Assembly: GCF_030317115.1 (NCBI RefSeq)
Contig: NZ_JASZYF010000043.1
Location: 1-35,446 of the forward strand
DNA from: Variovorax gracilis
GTDB taxonomy: Bacteria; Pseudomonadota; Gammaproteobacteria; Burkholderiales; Burkholderiaceae_C
Reading direction: 5' to 3'
DNA: 35,446 nt
The position numbers were made by a program, and so were the translations under genes. Shown here in pieces: positions 8,615 through 16,506 of the stretch (within the stretch, counting starts at the first letter, position 1; each line of letters starts with the position of its first letter). The notes under the pieces are model-generated. The model ran no database searches, was not told the origin of the DNA, and saw only the letters and a program-made list of their open reading frames with translations.

Positions 8615-8908
8615 GCCGCGAAGCAGCTACACACGGGTGCTCTCAACAGTCGGTATGGAATGTCAAGATCCTCAAATCTGGCGATGCGTGTACGGCCGTT
8701 TCGGAGGAACCTTGCAACGCAGCTAGAAGCCGGTCCGGATCGCATTCGCATGGGCCCGGCGATCTTCTTGGAGAAGCGCCATGCATGAAGAGAACGCGTC
8801 GTGATCTTTACCATCCTCAACATCGCAGGCATCGAGGACGCCGCGCTGCATCGCGCAATCCGCGCGATCAATCGCCCTAGCCATGATGACTTTGGGCCCT
8901 ACTCGCAA
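8615..8908. other. Gap before the secreted-protein genes
   Basis: About 290 bp without a recognisable gene. It may contain decayed remains of the transposase to its left and the promoter of the next operon. No clear -35/-10 pair stands out. Confidence 0.4.
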
Positions 8909-8929
8909 CTCCCTCACCACTTGAGGGAG
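8909..8929 (+). promoter_or_regulatory. Hairpin covering the ribosome binding site
   Basis: CTCCCTCA (8909-8916) and TGAGGGAG (8922-8929) pair perfectly across the 5-nt loop CCACT. The right arm contains the GGGAGG ribosome binding site of the gene starting at 8935. Folding of the mRNA would therefore hide it. Possible uses are an RNA thermometer, protein-controlled translation or simply low expression. Confidence 0.6.
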
Positions 8930-8934
8930 GCGCT

Positions 8935-9462
8935 ATGAAATTAATTCGCCCAGGCGTCCCTGCTCCAATTCGACTATTGGCTTTCGCTGCGATAGGCTCC
9001 GTATGCCTCGCTCCGCAGGTCCACGCCGGGAGTACCTTGATCGATGGCACGAGCTGCATGCCGTTCACCAGCATCTTGGTGCCGCCACCGTCCAATTCGC
9101 CGAGGGTCTTTCCGTACGGCAATCGATTGCAGTTCTACCGCAACGGTTCGGACTGGAATTTCCTCATTAACTGCCCGCTGCCGGTGACGAATGGCGGAGG
9201 AACAGACGCTGGCGGTGTAACGCTCGCAGTGGTCGATGGCCGTTCACTCAACAATGTCAGGCTCTGCTACGGCACCTACTACTCCGACAGTATCTCCTGC
9301 GGTGCAGCGAGCACCGATTCGGGGCCCTTCTATATCGTCTATCCACCAGCCCCTCTCCCATCGAGTGCGACCGCGCCTTTCGTGCTGATTAGCCCGACCA
9401 TCACGACTGCGAATAGCCCAGTAGTGGTGCGCGGCGTTACTGCATTGTGGACCAACCCATGA
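8935..9462 (+). CDS. Secreted protein of unknown function
   Basis: A 175-aa protein with a Sec-type signal peptide: positive N-terminus, hydrophobic core LLAFAAIGSVCLA, likely cleavage after VHA at residue 31. The mature part has four Cys (41, 80, 111, 122) that could form two disulfides, and beta-rich stretches (LQFYRN, VTLAVVDG, VRLCYGTYY, PFVLISPTI). No family recognised. The start is set by GGGAGG 5 nt upstream, which is the arm of the hairpin at 8909-8929. The next gene begins in an ATGA overlap, so the two are probably translated together. Confidence 0.75.
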   Translation: MKLIRPGVPAPIRLLAFAAIGSVCLAPQVHAGSTLIDGTSCMPFTSILVPPPSNSPRVFPYGNRLQFYRNGSDWNFLINCPLPVTNGGGTDAGGVTLAVVDGRSLNNVRLCYGTYYSDSISCGAASTDSGPFYIVYPPAPLPSSATAPFVLISPTITTANSPVVVRGVTALWTNP

Positions 9463-10028
9463 CCAGACGCGACCAACTGTCTAGCGCCGTCCAGCGCTTC
9501 GCTCGGCACACCTTCGCCCTCACTGTCGTTGCAAGCTTCCATTCCCTAGCGCTTGCAGCGCCAGCTGGGGCAAGCGGTGCGATGCCGGGCTCGGAATCAA
9601 CTGGAACGACAGCGGCTCGGCCGCCAACGACTGAGGAAATTAAGGTTTTCGTCGCCAGGAGTCAGGCGGCGCAGGCGAAGCAAAGAGCCGACCTCGAGGC
9701 GCGATTTGCCGCAACACTAGGTAATTCCAAAGCTAGCTCAGGGCAGGACGCCGTTGCCTCTAGCACCGCTGTCATATCTGCATCTGGCCGCATGGAGGCC
9801 GATCTCAGGGCTTCGCTCTACCGCTCGATGGCCGCGTCCAAGGCGAAAGTCCGGTATCTCACGTGTCGGGATACGCTATGCAAGGTCGAACTTAGCGGCA
9901 CCTCCACAGCGGACGCCTTGGTGGCGCTCACCAGTGCCACTCGCTGCGCGTTGCCACTGATCGAACCCGATGTCCGCGGGGGCGGTACGCTTATCGCCTT
10001 TGTCGATTGCGGCGAGATCCTACGATAG
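9459..10028 (+). CDS. Secreted or periplasmic protein of unknown function
   Basis: A 189-aa protein from ATG 9459 (a GTG at 9447 is in frame). It has a signal-like N-terminus (FALTVVASFHSLALAAPAG). After it come a low-complexity Ser/Thr/Pro linker, a Gln/Ala/Arg helix and a C-terminal domain with CRDTLCKVEL and two later Cys. That small Cys-containing C-terminal domain looks like ones I have seen in other exported hypothetical proteins, but I cannot name the family. ATG 9459 overlaps the TGA of the preceding gene, and the DUF2252 gene starts 31 bp after its stop, suggesting one operon. Confidence 0.7.
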   Translation: MTRRDQLSSAVQRFARHTFALTVVASFHSLALAAPAGASGAMPGSESTGTTAARPPTTEEIKVFVARSQAAQAKQRADLEARFAATLGNSKASSGQDAVASSTAVISASGRMEADLRASLYRSMAASKAKVRYLTCRDTLCKVELSGTSTADALVALTSATRCALPLIEPDVRGGGTLIAFVDCGEILR

Positions 10029-10059
10029 GGCCGCACGCACTTCTTGTTCGAACGAGAAG

Positions 10060-11286
10060 ATGGACATGGACATTGTTAGCAACATTCGGGCAGCCAACGC
10101 CGGTCGAGAGCAGGAGCGGCTGCAAATGAAGTACAGGAAGATGAATGGCGATCCCTTCGTCTTTCTTCGCGGAACCTGCCACCTTTTCTACGACCGCCTC
10201 CCGTCGCATTCGATCTTCCAGACGGCCCCGGCCGTGTGGAGTTGCGGCGATCTCCACCTGGAGAACTACGGCAGCTACAAGGGCAACAACCGGCTGGTCT
10301 ATTTCGACATCAATGACTTCGAGGAAGCAGTGCTCGCGCCCGCCACCTGGGACTTGGTGCGGATGCTGACCAGCATCCGGCTGGGTGCAGCAGACAAGGG
10401 TCTGAATCGATCGGTTGCCACGCGCTTGTGCACCGCGTTCGTGGACACCTACGCGTCAGCATTGGCAGAGGGCAAGGCGCTTTGGGTGGAGCGCGATACC
10501 GCCAACGGATTGGTGAAGGATCTCTTTGAAGCTCTGCGGAAGCGCACGCGCGCGAAGTTCCTCGATGACCGAACCAAGTCACGCGGCGGCCTTCGAACCT
10601 TGCGTATTGATGGGCAAGAGGTGAAGTGGGACAAGAAGAGAATGCTGGCGGTGTCGGACGACGATCGCACTGTAGTCGAACTCGCGCTTGGCGCGTTTGC
10701 CGAGACACAACAATCGCCCGGTTTCTACCGGGTACGCAGTGTTGCGCGTCGTATCGCAGGCACTGGCAGCCTTGGGCTAGGTCGCTTTGCGGTTCTGGTG
10801 GAAGGCAAGGGATCGCCCAATGGCAACTACCTGCTCGATCTAAAGCAATCAACGCGTTCGTCCTTGGTCGGCCATCTTCAGATCGCACAGCCCAAATGGG
10901 AAACGGAGGCCGAACGCATTGTCGAATTGCAACGGCGCATGCAGGCGGTTTCCGCTGCCTTCTTGCATCCCCTTGTCGTTGGTGGTCTTCCCTACGTTCT
11001 GCGGGAACTGCAGCCCACCGATGACAGCGTCAAGCTCGACGCATCCAAACGGCCTGCCAAGATCGAGCAGTTGTTGGAGACCATGGGTCGCATCGTCGCT
11101 TGGGCTCAGCTTCGCAGTGCGGGGCGCGCGGGCTCGGTAGTGGCCGATCGACTGATCGACTTCGGCGGTGACGCAGACTGGCGTCCCACGCTGATCGCGC
11201 TGTCCGAGGACTGCGCGGCCCAAGTGCGCAAGGATTCAGCGGTGTTCGATCGGGCCTACAAGCAAAAGGCCTTCGAGGTCGCGTAA
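10060..11286 (+). CDS. DUF2252 family protein (kinase-like fold)
   Basis: A 408-aa member of the DUF2252 family, which has distant similarity to aminoglycoside/choline-kinase-like folds; its substrate is not established. Typical motifs are present: FVFLRGTCHLFYDRL near residue 30, CGDLHLENYG near 60, and FDINDFEEAVLAPATWDL near 80. The Asp/His/Asn residues in these motifs would form the catalytic-loop and metal-binding pattern. A C-terminal block (PLVVGGLPYVLRELQP, about residue 305) is also typical. I chose ATG 10060 because family similarity begins here; the frame is open to 9970 but that stretch overlaps the previous gene. ATG 10066 is an alternative. It probably belongs to the operon starting at 8935. 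Confidence 0.88.
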   Translation: MDMDIVSNIRAANAGREQERLQMKYRKMNGDPFVFLRGTCHLFYDRLPSHSIFQTAPAVWSCGDLHLENYGSYKGNNRLVYFDINDFEEAVLAPATWDLVRMLTSIRLGAADKGLNRSVATRLCTAFVDTYASALAEGKALWVERDTANGLVKDLFEALRKRTRAKFLDDRTKSRGGLRTLRIDGQEVKWDKKRMLAVSDDDRTVVELALGAFAETQQSPGFYRVRSVARRIAGTGSLGLGRFAVLVEGKGSPNGNYLLDLKQSTRSSLVGHLQIAQPKWETEAERIVELQRRMQAVSAAFLHPLVVGGLPYVLRELQPTDDSVKLDASKRPAKIEQLLETMGRIVAWAQLRSAGRAGSVVADRLIDFGGDADWRPTLIALSEDCAAQVRKDSAVFDRAYKQKAFEVA

Positions 11287-11333
11287 AGAACCAGTTCCCA
11301 GCAGCGGGAGCTGATTTCTTATCCTGGAGGGCC

Positions 11334-11648
11334 ATGGAAGACTTGAAGAGAGTGTTGATCGTCTGCAGCGTGCACGATCAAATCGGCAAGGCCACCGCCG
11401 GAGAGTTGCACTGGCTTCTCGATCGGCTTCGACCGTAGGTACTTTTTCTCGAGTGCTCCCCGACTGACTTTCCTGCATTTCAGGATGGCCCCTGTCGCAC
11501 GCTCGAATCCGCTGCCGTCAGGCACTATCGCAGGCGCCATGAAGTGACGTTGGAACCGGTCGACCTGCACCTCCCGGACGTTGAGCTTCTTGAGCCGAAG
11601 ATCGGCGAGTTGTTCGAAAGGATCGAGGCGGAAAGCCCGCGGTCATGA
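11334..11648 (+). pseudogene. Small gene with an internal stop, truncated by an intron end
   Basis: From ATG 11334, with GGAGG 3 nt upstream, the frame reads MEDLKRVLIVCSVHDQIGKA and continues as LHWLLDRLRP, then TAG at 11436-11438. It goes on as VLFLECSPTDFPAF and VRHYRRRHEVTLEPVDLHLP to a TGA at 11646-11648. RPEVLFLE would be the natural reading, so a GAG-to-TAG change is likely. The intact form looks like a hypothetical family starting with a short Rossmann-like strand (VLIVCSVH); I have no name for it. The last codons and the stop come from the group II intron fragment, so the 3' end is lost too. It lies 47 bp after the DUF2252 gene. Confidence 0.6.
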
Positions 11649-11729
11649 CTCGAGGCAGGAGCCGTATGCGGTAGTGCTGCACGTACGGATCTGTGCGGGG
11701 GGCGGGGAGCAATCGCCGTCCCTACCGCG
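11643..11729 (+). mobile_element. Group II intron 3' end (domains V and VI), orphan copy 1
   Basis: The stretch from 11659 (GAGCCGTATGCGGTAGTGCT) to 11691 folds as the 33-34-nt domain V hairpin of a bacterial group II intron. A G-rich/C-rich hairpin like domain VI follows (about 11697-11726). The same 87 bp occurs at 34754-34840 with 8 differences by eye. No reverse transcriptase or upstream intron domain is present, so this is a dead 3' fragment. Confidence 0.75.
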
Positions 11730-11911
11730 ACCCCGGCAGCCGCGACGACGGCCGCAACAAGCAAGGGCGATTCCGAGGCGAAGCCGGCCGGTCATGGGAA
11801 GGTCTGCTCCTGCAACCGCGCGCGAAAGCCGTACTGGAAGAGGTCGGCACCATCGCCCACACGCGCGACGCCGTGGTCGCCTGCCGCGTGGGCCTGTTTT
11901 GCAGACCTTCC
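11730..11911. other. Short stretch after the intron end
   Basis: A plus-strand frame is open here (RNKQGRFRGEAGRSWEGLLL and following) and might be the tail of a gene that the intron once entered. It runs on as antisense of the next gene and matches no family I know. Confidence 0.3.
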
Positions 11912-12502
11912 TTAGATCAAGTCCCGAACCCGATCCTTAGCATTGCGGATCTGCACTATGGATTCGCGAAGATCTTCTTCGAAAATTTCGACGGCATGAC
12001 GAGCGTAGGCCATGCGCTCAGCAAGATCCTCTGCTGAAAGCTGGGATTGGAGGGTCGTCGCGAGTTGATCCAACGCCAAAGTATTTCTGTCGTAGTAGTC
12101 CCATAAGGTGGCATCGAATGAGCCCATCTCGCGGATCGCACCGCGGACGCGCCCGATAGCGTTGAGGTCCATCGAATACTTGAGCCAATCGACATTGCTC
12201 TCAAGGCGTTGCATAAATTGATCGACTTCGGCGCAAAGGTGAGTCGGTTTGAACGCCTCTCGCGTTTGACGATCGGCCGCGAATGCACGCAGGTCGCGCG
12301 CAAGGTTCTGCCGGTTCCCATAGGACTCTTTGATCGGTGCCAGTCCCTCCAGGACCTTCGCATAGGCGTCCTCACACCTCGAGCAAATTGCCTGCAGATC
12401 TGCAACGAGCTTGCTTCTCTCCTCGCCTTGAGTCCGGCGAAGAAATGGGATGGCTCTTGCTGCGGTGCCGAGCGCGTCGGCCAGAAAGCGCAGTGGGTTC
12501 AT
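11912..12502 (-). CDS. Helical protein of unknown function
   Basis: A 196-aa protein, almost entirely predicted alpha-helix, with many charged residues and no membrane segment or signal peptide. It contains a CSRC pair (near residues 40-43) and coiled-coil-like stretches at 25-60 and 150-196 (AERMAYARHAVEIFEEDLRE). I do not recognise the family. The start is well supported: AAGGAG lies 7 nt before the ATG at 12502. It is transcribed away from the dnaE2 region and has no obvious operon partner. Confidence 0.7.
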   Translation of the reverse strand: MNPLRFLADALGTAARAIPFLRRTQGEERSKLVADLQAICSRCEDAYAKVLEGLAPIKESYGNRQNLARDLRAFAADRQTREAFKPTHLCAEVDQFMQRLESNVDWLKYSMDLNAIGRVRGAIREMGSFDATLWDYYDRNTLALDQLATTLQSQLSAEDLAERMAYARHAVEIFEEDLRESIVQIRNAKDRVRDLI

Positions 12503-12959
12503 GGTGGATCTCCTTCAGCGTGGCCTTCGGGACTTCCGCCACCGCGTGCCCTCTACGCGAGCCCTAGCGGTGGCACCGAGGGTAACGCTTGTGCGCAGTG
12601 CCGACCACCCCCCTTCTTGGGAGATTCCGTCGCCATCGCCATCCTAGACTGCGCAACTGTCGCGCAAGTCATCCCTGCGCCCCGCAATTGCGAACCTCCA
12701 GTGTTCCCTGCGCGTAGCTGCGCGCGCAGATTAAGCACCTCGACGGGACCGATGAAGAGTGCACCGATCTGTTCGAAAATAACATCGACCCCGCTCTGCA
12801 GTGCGGGCAATGCCGATGAGACGCACAACGCGGTTCGAGGGCGCAGTCGACTGGGGTGCGCTTTTCGAGGGTAATCAGAAGCGTTCCGAAGCGCCGCCGC
12901 TGGCGACAAGCGACGGACATCGGCGGGCATTACGACCGCCGACGTCTGACCACGTGGCG
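12503..12959. other. Gap with overlapping shadow frames only
   Basis: About 450 bp. Frames on both strands are rich in Arg/Ser/Pro/Cys and none resembles a known family. The minus-strand promoter of the helical protein gene should lie just after 12502. Confidence 0.4.
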
Positions 12960-13085
12960 CTACCGGAAGGCCATTGCCGCGTCCAGTTTATCCGCCATGG
13001 CCGCGGCGTCGGGGTCACCCAGCGATGCCCTCTTGCGCCAGACGTAGACAGCCGCAGCGAGTTGCTCGTCGTCCATGTCATTCAT
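12960..13085 (-). CDS. Small acidic-start protein, 41 aa, unknown function
   Basis: Reads MNDMDDEQLAAAVYVWRKRA, then SLGDPDAAAMADKLDAAMAF and a final Arg. A second Met (13076) gives 38 aa. The composition is balanced and helix-forming, unlike neighbouring noise frames, and it resembles small proteins I have seen near Burkholderiales repair genes. No strong ribosome binding site is visible. It lies about 130 bp downstream of dnaE2 on the same strand and could be co-transcribed. Confidence 0.45.
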   Translation of the reverse strand: MNDMDDEQLAAAVYVWRKRASLGDPDAAAMADKLDAAMAFR

Positions 13086-13213
13086 GAAAAGGATTCTCGC
13101 GATCTGGCGTGCGCTTCGCCATTGGCCATGTGGCCACCTGACCTCTGCCCCAGCTCGCATGGGGCTGACCCCTCGCACCGACCTCAGTAGCTGGCCAAGC
13201 ACTATGCATTCGA

Positions 13214-16200
13214 CTATCGAAAGTCCCGGCTTCCAACGCGCAGTGCCCCGAGCAGCTGCGTGTGGTCGACAAGCTTCATCGCCACCAGCGACTGCACGCC
13301 CTTCTCGCTCTGCCACGTTCCTTCGACGCTCAGGAGCTTGGCACCCAGGAGCACCGTGCGCTGCGCCTCGGCAACCTGCGGCCACACGATGATGTTCACC
13401 GTCCCGGTTTCGTCCTCGAGCGTGGCGAAGATGACGCCGTTGGCGGTGCTCGGGCGTTGGCGATGCGTCACGATGCCGCTCGCCCTCACCTTCTGGCGGT
13501 CCCTTGCCTTGCTCCGCAGTGCTTCCGAGGTCTGGATGCCCCAGGCAGCCAGCTGATCGCGGATCAGCGCCAGCGGATGCCTGCGCAGGCTCAGGCCCAT
13601 GGCTGCGTAGTCATCTGAGATCTCGGCGCCCTCCAGCGGCTCGGCAAACGCGACCTCTTCCTCGACGGTCCGCGCCTCGCGCAACATCTTCGTAGGCCGG
13701 GTGTCGACGCCCTTGGCCGCCCACACCGCATCGGGACGATGGCCCGCGAGGGTGAGCAGCGCGTCGGCGCCCGACAGGCATTTCAGATCGTGCGCGTCGA
13801 GCTGCGATCGCATGGCCAGGTCCTCGACGCTCGCGAACGGCGCCTGCGCACGCGCCGCCACGATCCGCTTGGCCGCCTCCTCGCGCATGCCGGAAATGCG
13901 TGAGAAGCCCAGGCGGACGGCGCGCAGCGGTTCGGCGTAGGTCGTGTCCCAGCGCGGTGACGCAGCGCCCTGCGCCGGCTCCTCCAGGGTGCTGTCCCAA
14001 ACGCTCACGGTGACGTCGACCGGGCGGACCACGACGCCGTGCTCGCGCGCATCGCGCACCAGTTGAGCGGGTGCATAGAAGCCCATGGGCTGCGAGTTGA
14101 GCAAGGCCGCGAGCATCGCGTCGGGGTGGTGGCGCTTCAACCAGCAGCTCACGTAGACCAGCAGCGCAAAGCTCGCCGCGTGGGATTCCGGAAACCCGTA
14201 GCTTCCAAAGCCTTCGACCTGTTTGGCCAGGCGCAGCGCGAATTCCTCGCTGTAGCCCTTCTTGAGCATTCGCTCGACGAGCTTGCGCTGGTGGACTTCC
14301 AGGCCGCCGCGCTTGCGCCAGGCGCCCATCGCGCGACGCAGCTGGTCGGCTTCGCCCGCCGTGAAGTCGGCAGCCGCCATGGCGATCGCCATGACCTGTT
14401 CCTGGAACAGCGGGATGCCAAGGGTGCGCTCGGTCGCCTTGCGGATGTCGTCGCTCGGATAGTCGACGGCCTCCTCGCCCATGCGCCGGCGCAGGTACGG
14501 GTGCACCATGCCGCCCTGGATCGGGCCGGGCCGCACGATCGCGACCTGGATCACGAGGTCGTAGAAGGTCCTCGGTTGCATGCGCGGCAGCATGCTCATC
14601 TGCGCGCGACTCTCGATCTGGAAGACACCCACCGTATCGGCCTTGCAGATCATGTCGTAGGTGGCGGGGTCTTCCGGCGGCACGTCCTGCATGCGCATCG
14701 GAGGACCGCCATTCATGCCATCGTTCTTCGCGCCGACCTTGGCGCCGGCGAGGTCGAGGGCGCGATGGATCGCACTGAGCATCCCGAGCGCCAGGATGTC
14801 GACCTTGATGAGGCCGGTGGCGTCGAGATCGTCCTTGTCCCACTGGATGATGCTGCGGTTTTCCATCGCAGCGTTCTCCACCGGCACCAGCCGGCTGACC
14901 TTGTCGCGGCCGATCACGAAGCCCCCCGGATGCTGGCTCAGGTGCCGGGGGAAGCCGCGGAGGGTGTCGGCAATCGTCAGCCAGTGGATCACCTTGGGAT
15001 TGCTCGGGTCGATCTCGTTCTCGAGCAGGCAGGCCTCGCTGATCCATTTCTCTTCGGTGCCGTAGGCGGTCTTCGCCAGGCGCTCGATCGTGTCGACGGG
15101 AATGCCCATGGCCTTGCCCACGTCGCGCAGGGCCGACTTGGTGCGGTAGCTGATCGCGACGGCGGTGAGGGCCGCACGCTCGCGGCCGTACTTCTCGTAG
15201 ATGTACTGCATCGCCTCCTCGCGCCGCTGGTGCTCGAAGTCGACATCGATGTCGGGCGGCTCGCGCCGTTCGGGGGAGATGAATCGCTCGAAAAGGACAT
15301 TCATGCGCTCCGGATCCACGGAGGTGACCCCGAGGCAATAGCACACCGCACTGTTGGCTGCCGAGCCGCGTCCCTGGCAGAGGATGTTCCGGTCACGCGC
15401 CCAGTGGACGATGTCGGCGACGGTGAGGAAGTAGCTGTCGTAGTCCAGCTGCCCGATGATGGCCAGCTCGTACTCGATCTGTCGTCGCACGTTGTCGGGA
15501 AGGCCGTCCGGGTACCGGTCTTTCGCGCCCATGTACGTCAGCTTGCGCAGGTGGCTGGCCGGCGTCTCGCCCTCGGGCACGACTTCGCGCGGGTATTCGT
15601 ACTTGAGCTCCTCGAGCGAGAACGTGCACAGGCTGGCAACCCGTACGGTCTCCTCCATCCATTCGCCAGGCACCTGTCGGGCCAGCAGCGCGCGGCCGCG
15701 CAGATAGGCCTCGGCATTGGCCTGGAGCGCAAATCCGGCGGTGGCCACGGTCTTGCCGATGCGAACCGCGGTGAGCACGTCCTGGACCTTCTTGCGCTTG
15801 CGCGTATGCATGACCGGGCTCGCGCTGGCCACGATCCGGATGCCGGTGCGCTGGGCGACCTGCTCGACGATCCACAGGCGCAACTCGTCGTCCATCAGCA
15901 CAGGCCGGGGCGCGACGATCCAGGCGCGGTCCGGGAACCAGGTCTTGAGCCACATGGCCTGTGCGAACAAGGACTCGACGGTCGCATCGGTCTCAGGCAA
16001 GAGCAGCGCCAGGCAGCCGGGCATGCCCGCCAGGTGCGGCGCCTGGATGTTCTTGCCCTCGACATCGGTGACCAGGGCGCTGTAGCGGCCCTTGGCGGCG
16101 CGCCGGCGCGCGAGCGTGATGCATTCGCACAAGTTGCCCCAGCCAAGCTTGTTCTGGGCCAGGAAGACGATGCGCGCGTACGCATGGCCCCGCTGGGTGG

Positions 16201-16426
16201 TCAGCAGGATCTCGCTGCCGCAGATGAAGTGCAGGCTGGCGTCGCGGGCAGCCAGATGGGCGCGCACGACCCCGGAGACCGAGCATTCGTCGGTCAGGGC
16301 CAGGGCGGCGTACATCTTGGCGGCCGCACGCTGGACCAGTTCCTCGGGCTGCGAGGCGCCGACGAGGAAGGTGAAGTTGGAACGGCAGTGGAGCTCCGCA
16401 AAGGGGGGCGGCTCGTCGGGATGCAT
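13214..16426 (-). CDS. dnaE2: Error-prone DNA polymerase DnaE2 (ImuC)
   Basis: A 1070-aa C-family DNA polymerase alpha subunit of the DnaE2/ImuC type, which performs SOS-induced translesion synthesis, normally with ImuA and ImuB. The PHP domain starts at the N-terminus (FAELHCRSNFTFLVGAS, residues 9-25). The catalytic PDIDVDF is near residues 390-397. The (HhH)2 region and a C-terminal OB fold (near 975-1050: GIVTHRQRPSTANGVIFATL) follow. Length is normal for the family. Neither imuA nor imuB is adjacent in the window. The ATG at 16426 is 1 nt from a LexA box and no other start codon fits upstream, so the message may be leaderless. SRAP is divergent across an 80-bp gap. Confidence 0.95.
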   Translation of the reverse strand: MHPDEPPPFAELHCRSNFTFLVGASQPEELVQRAAAKMYAALALTDECSVSGVVRAHLAARDASLHFICGSEILLTTQRGHAYARIVFLAQNKLGWGNLCECITLARRRAAKGRYSALVTDVEGKNIQAPHLAGMPGCLALLLPETDATVESLFAQAMWLKTWFPDRAWIVAPRPVLMDDELRLWIVEQVAQRTGIRIVASASPVMHTRKRKKVQDVLTAVRIGKTVATAGFALQANAEAYLRGRALLARQVPGEWMEETVRVASLCTFSLEELKYEYPREVVPEGETPASHLRKLTYMGAKDRYPDGLPDNVRRQIEYELAIIGQLDYDSYFLTVADIVHWARDRNILCQGRGSAANSAVCYCLGVTSVDPERMNVLFERFISPERREPPDIDVDFEHQRREEAMQYIYEKYGRERAALTAVAISYRTKSALRDVGKAMGIPVDTIERLAKTAYGTEEKWISEACLLENEIDPSNPKVIHWLTIADTLRGFPRHLSQHPGGFVIGRDKVSRLVPVENAAMENRSIIQWDKDDLDATGLIKVDILALGMLSAIHRALDLAGAKVGAKNDGMNGGPPMRMQDVPPEDPATYDMICKADTVGVFQIESRAQMSMLPRMQPRTFYDLVIQVAIVRPGPIQGGMVHPYLRRRMGEEAVDYPSDDIRKATERTLGIPLFQEQVMAIAMAAADFTAGEADQLRRAMGAWRKRGGLEVHQRKLVERMLKKGYSEEFALRLAKQVEGFGSYGFPESHAASFALLVYVSCWLKRHHPDAMLAALLNSQPMGFYAPAQLVRDAREHGVVVRPVDVTVSVWDSTLEEPAQGAASPRWDTTYAEPLRAVRLGFSRISGMREEAAKRIVAARAQAPFASVEDLAMRSQLDAHDLKCLSGADALLTLAGHRPDAVWAAKGVDTRPTKMLREARTVEEEVAFAEPLEGAEISDDYAAMGLSLRRHPLALIRDQLAAWGIQTSEALRSKARDRQKVRASGIVTHRQRPSTANGVIFATLEDETGTVNIIVWPQVAEAQRTVLLGAKLLSVEGTWQSEKGVQSLVAMKLVDHTQLLGALRVGSRDFR

Positions 16427-16427
16427 G

Positions 16428-16443
16428 CTGTATATAAATACAG
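16428..16443. promoter_or_regulatory. LexA (SOS) box shared by dnaE2 and the SRAP gene
   Basis: CTGTATATAAATACAG is a full match to the CTGT-N8-ACAG LexA consensus with an AT-rich centre. It is the only such site in the 80-bp divergent gap, so LexA should control dnaE2 and probably the SRAP gene too. On the minus strand it ends 1 nt before the dnaE2 ATG and contains TATATA, which could serve as the -10 element. Confidence 0.92.
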
Positions 16444-16506
16444 TATTTTGCGCCCAGTCCGAGAAATTTCTGGGCCCTGATCGCCACCCCCGAGCAAAAT
16501 GCCGCC

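Noticed and set aside
12209..12930. Overlapping ORFs on both strands between the helical protein and the 41-aa gene
   Set aside because: Cys/Arg/Pro-rich frames overlapping each other with no ribosome binding sites or family features.
14039..16480. An 813-aa open frame on the plus strand opposite dnaE2
   Set aside because: It is the antisense shadow of a clearly coding DnaE2 gene in high-GC DNA; the composition (His/Arg/Ala/Gly-rich, no motifs) is typical of such shadows.
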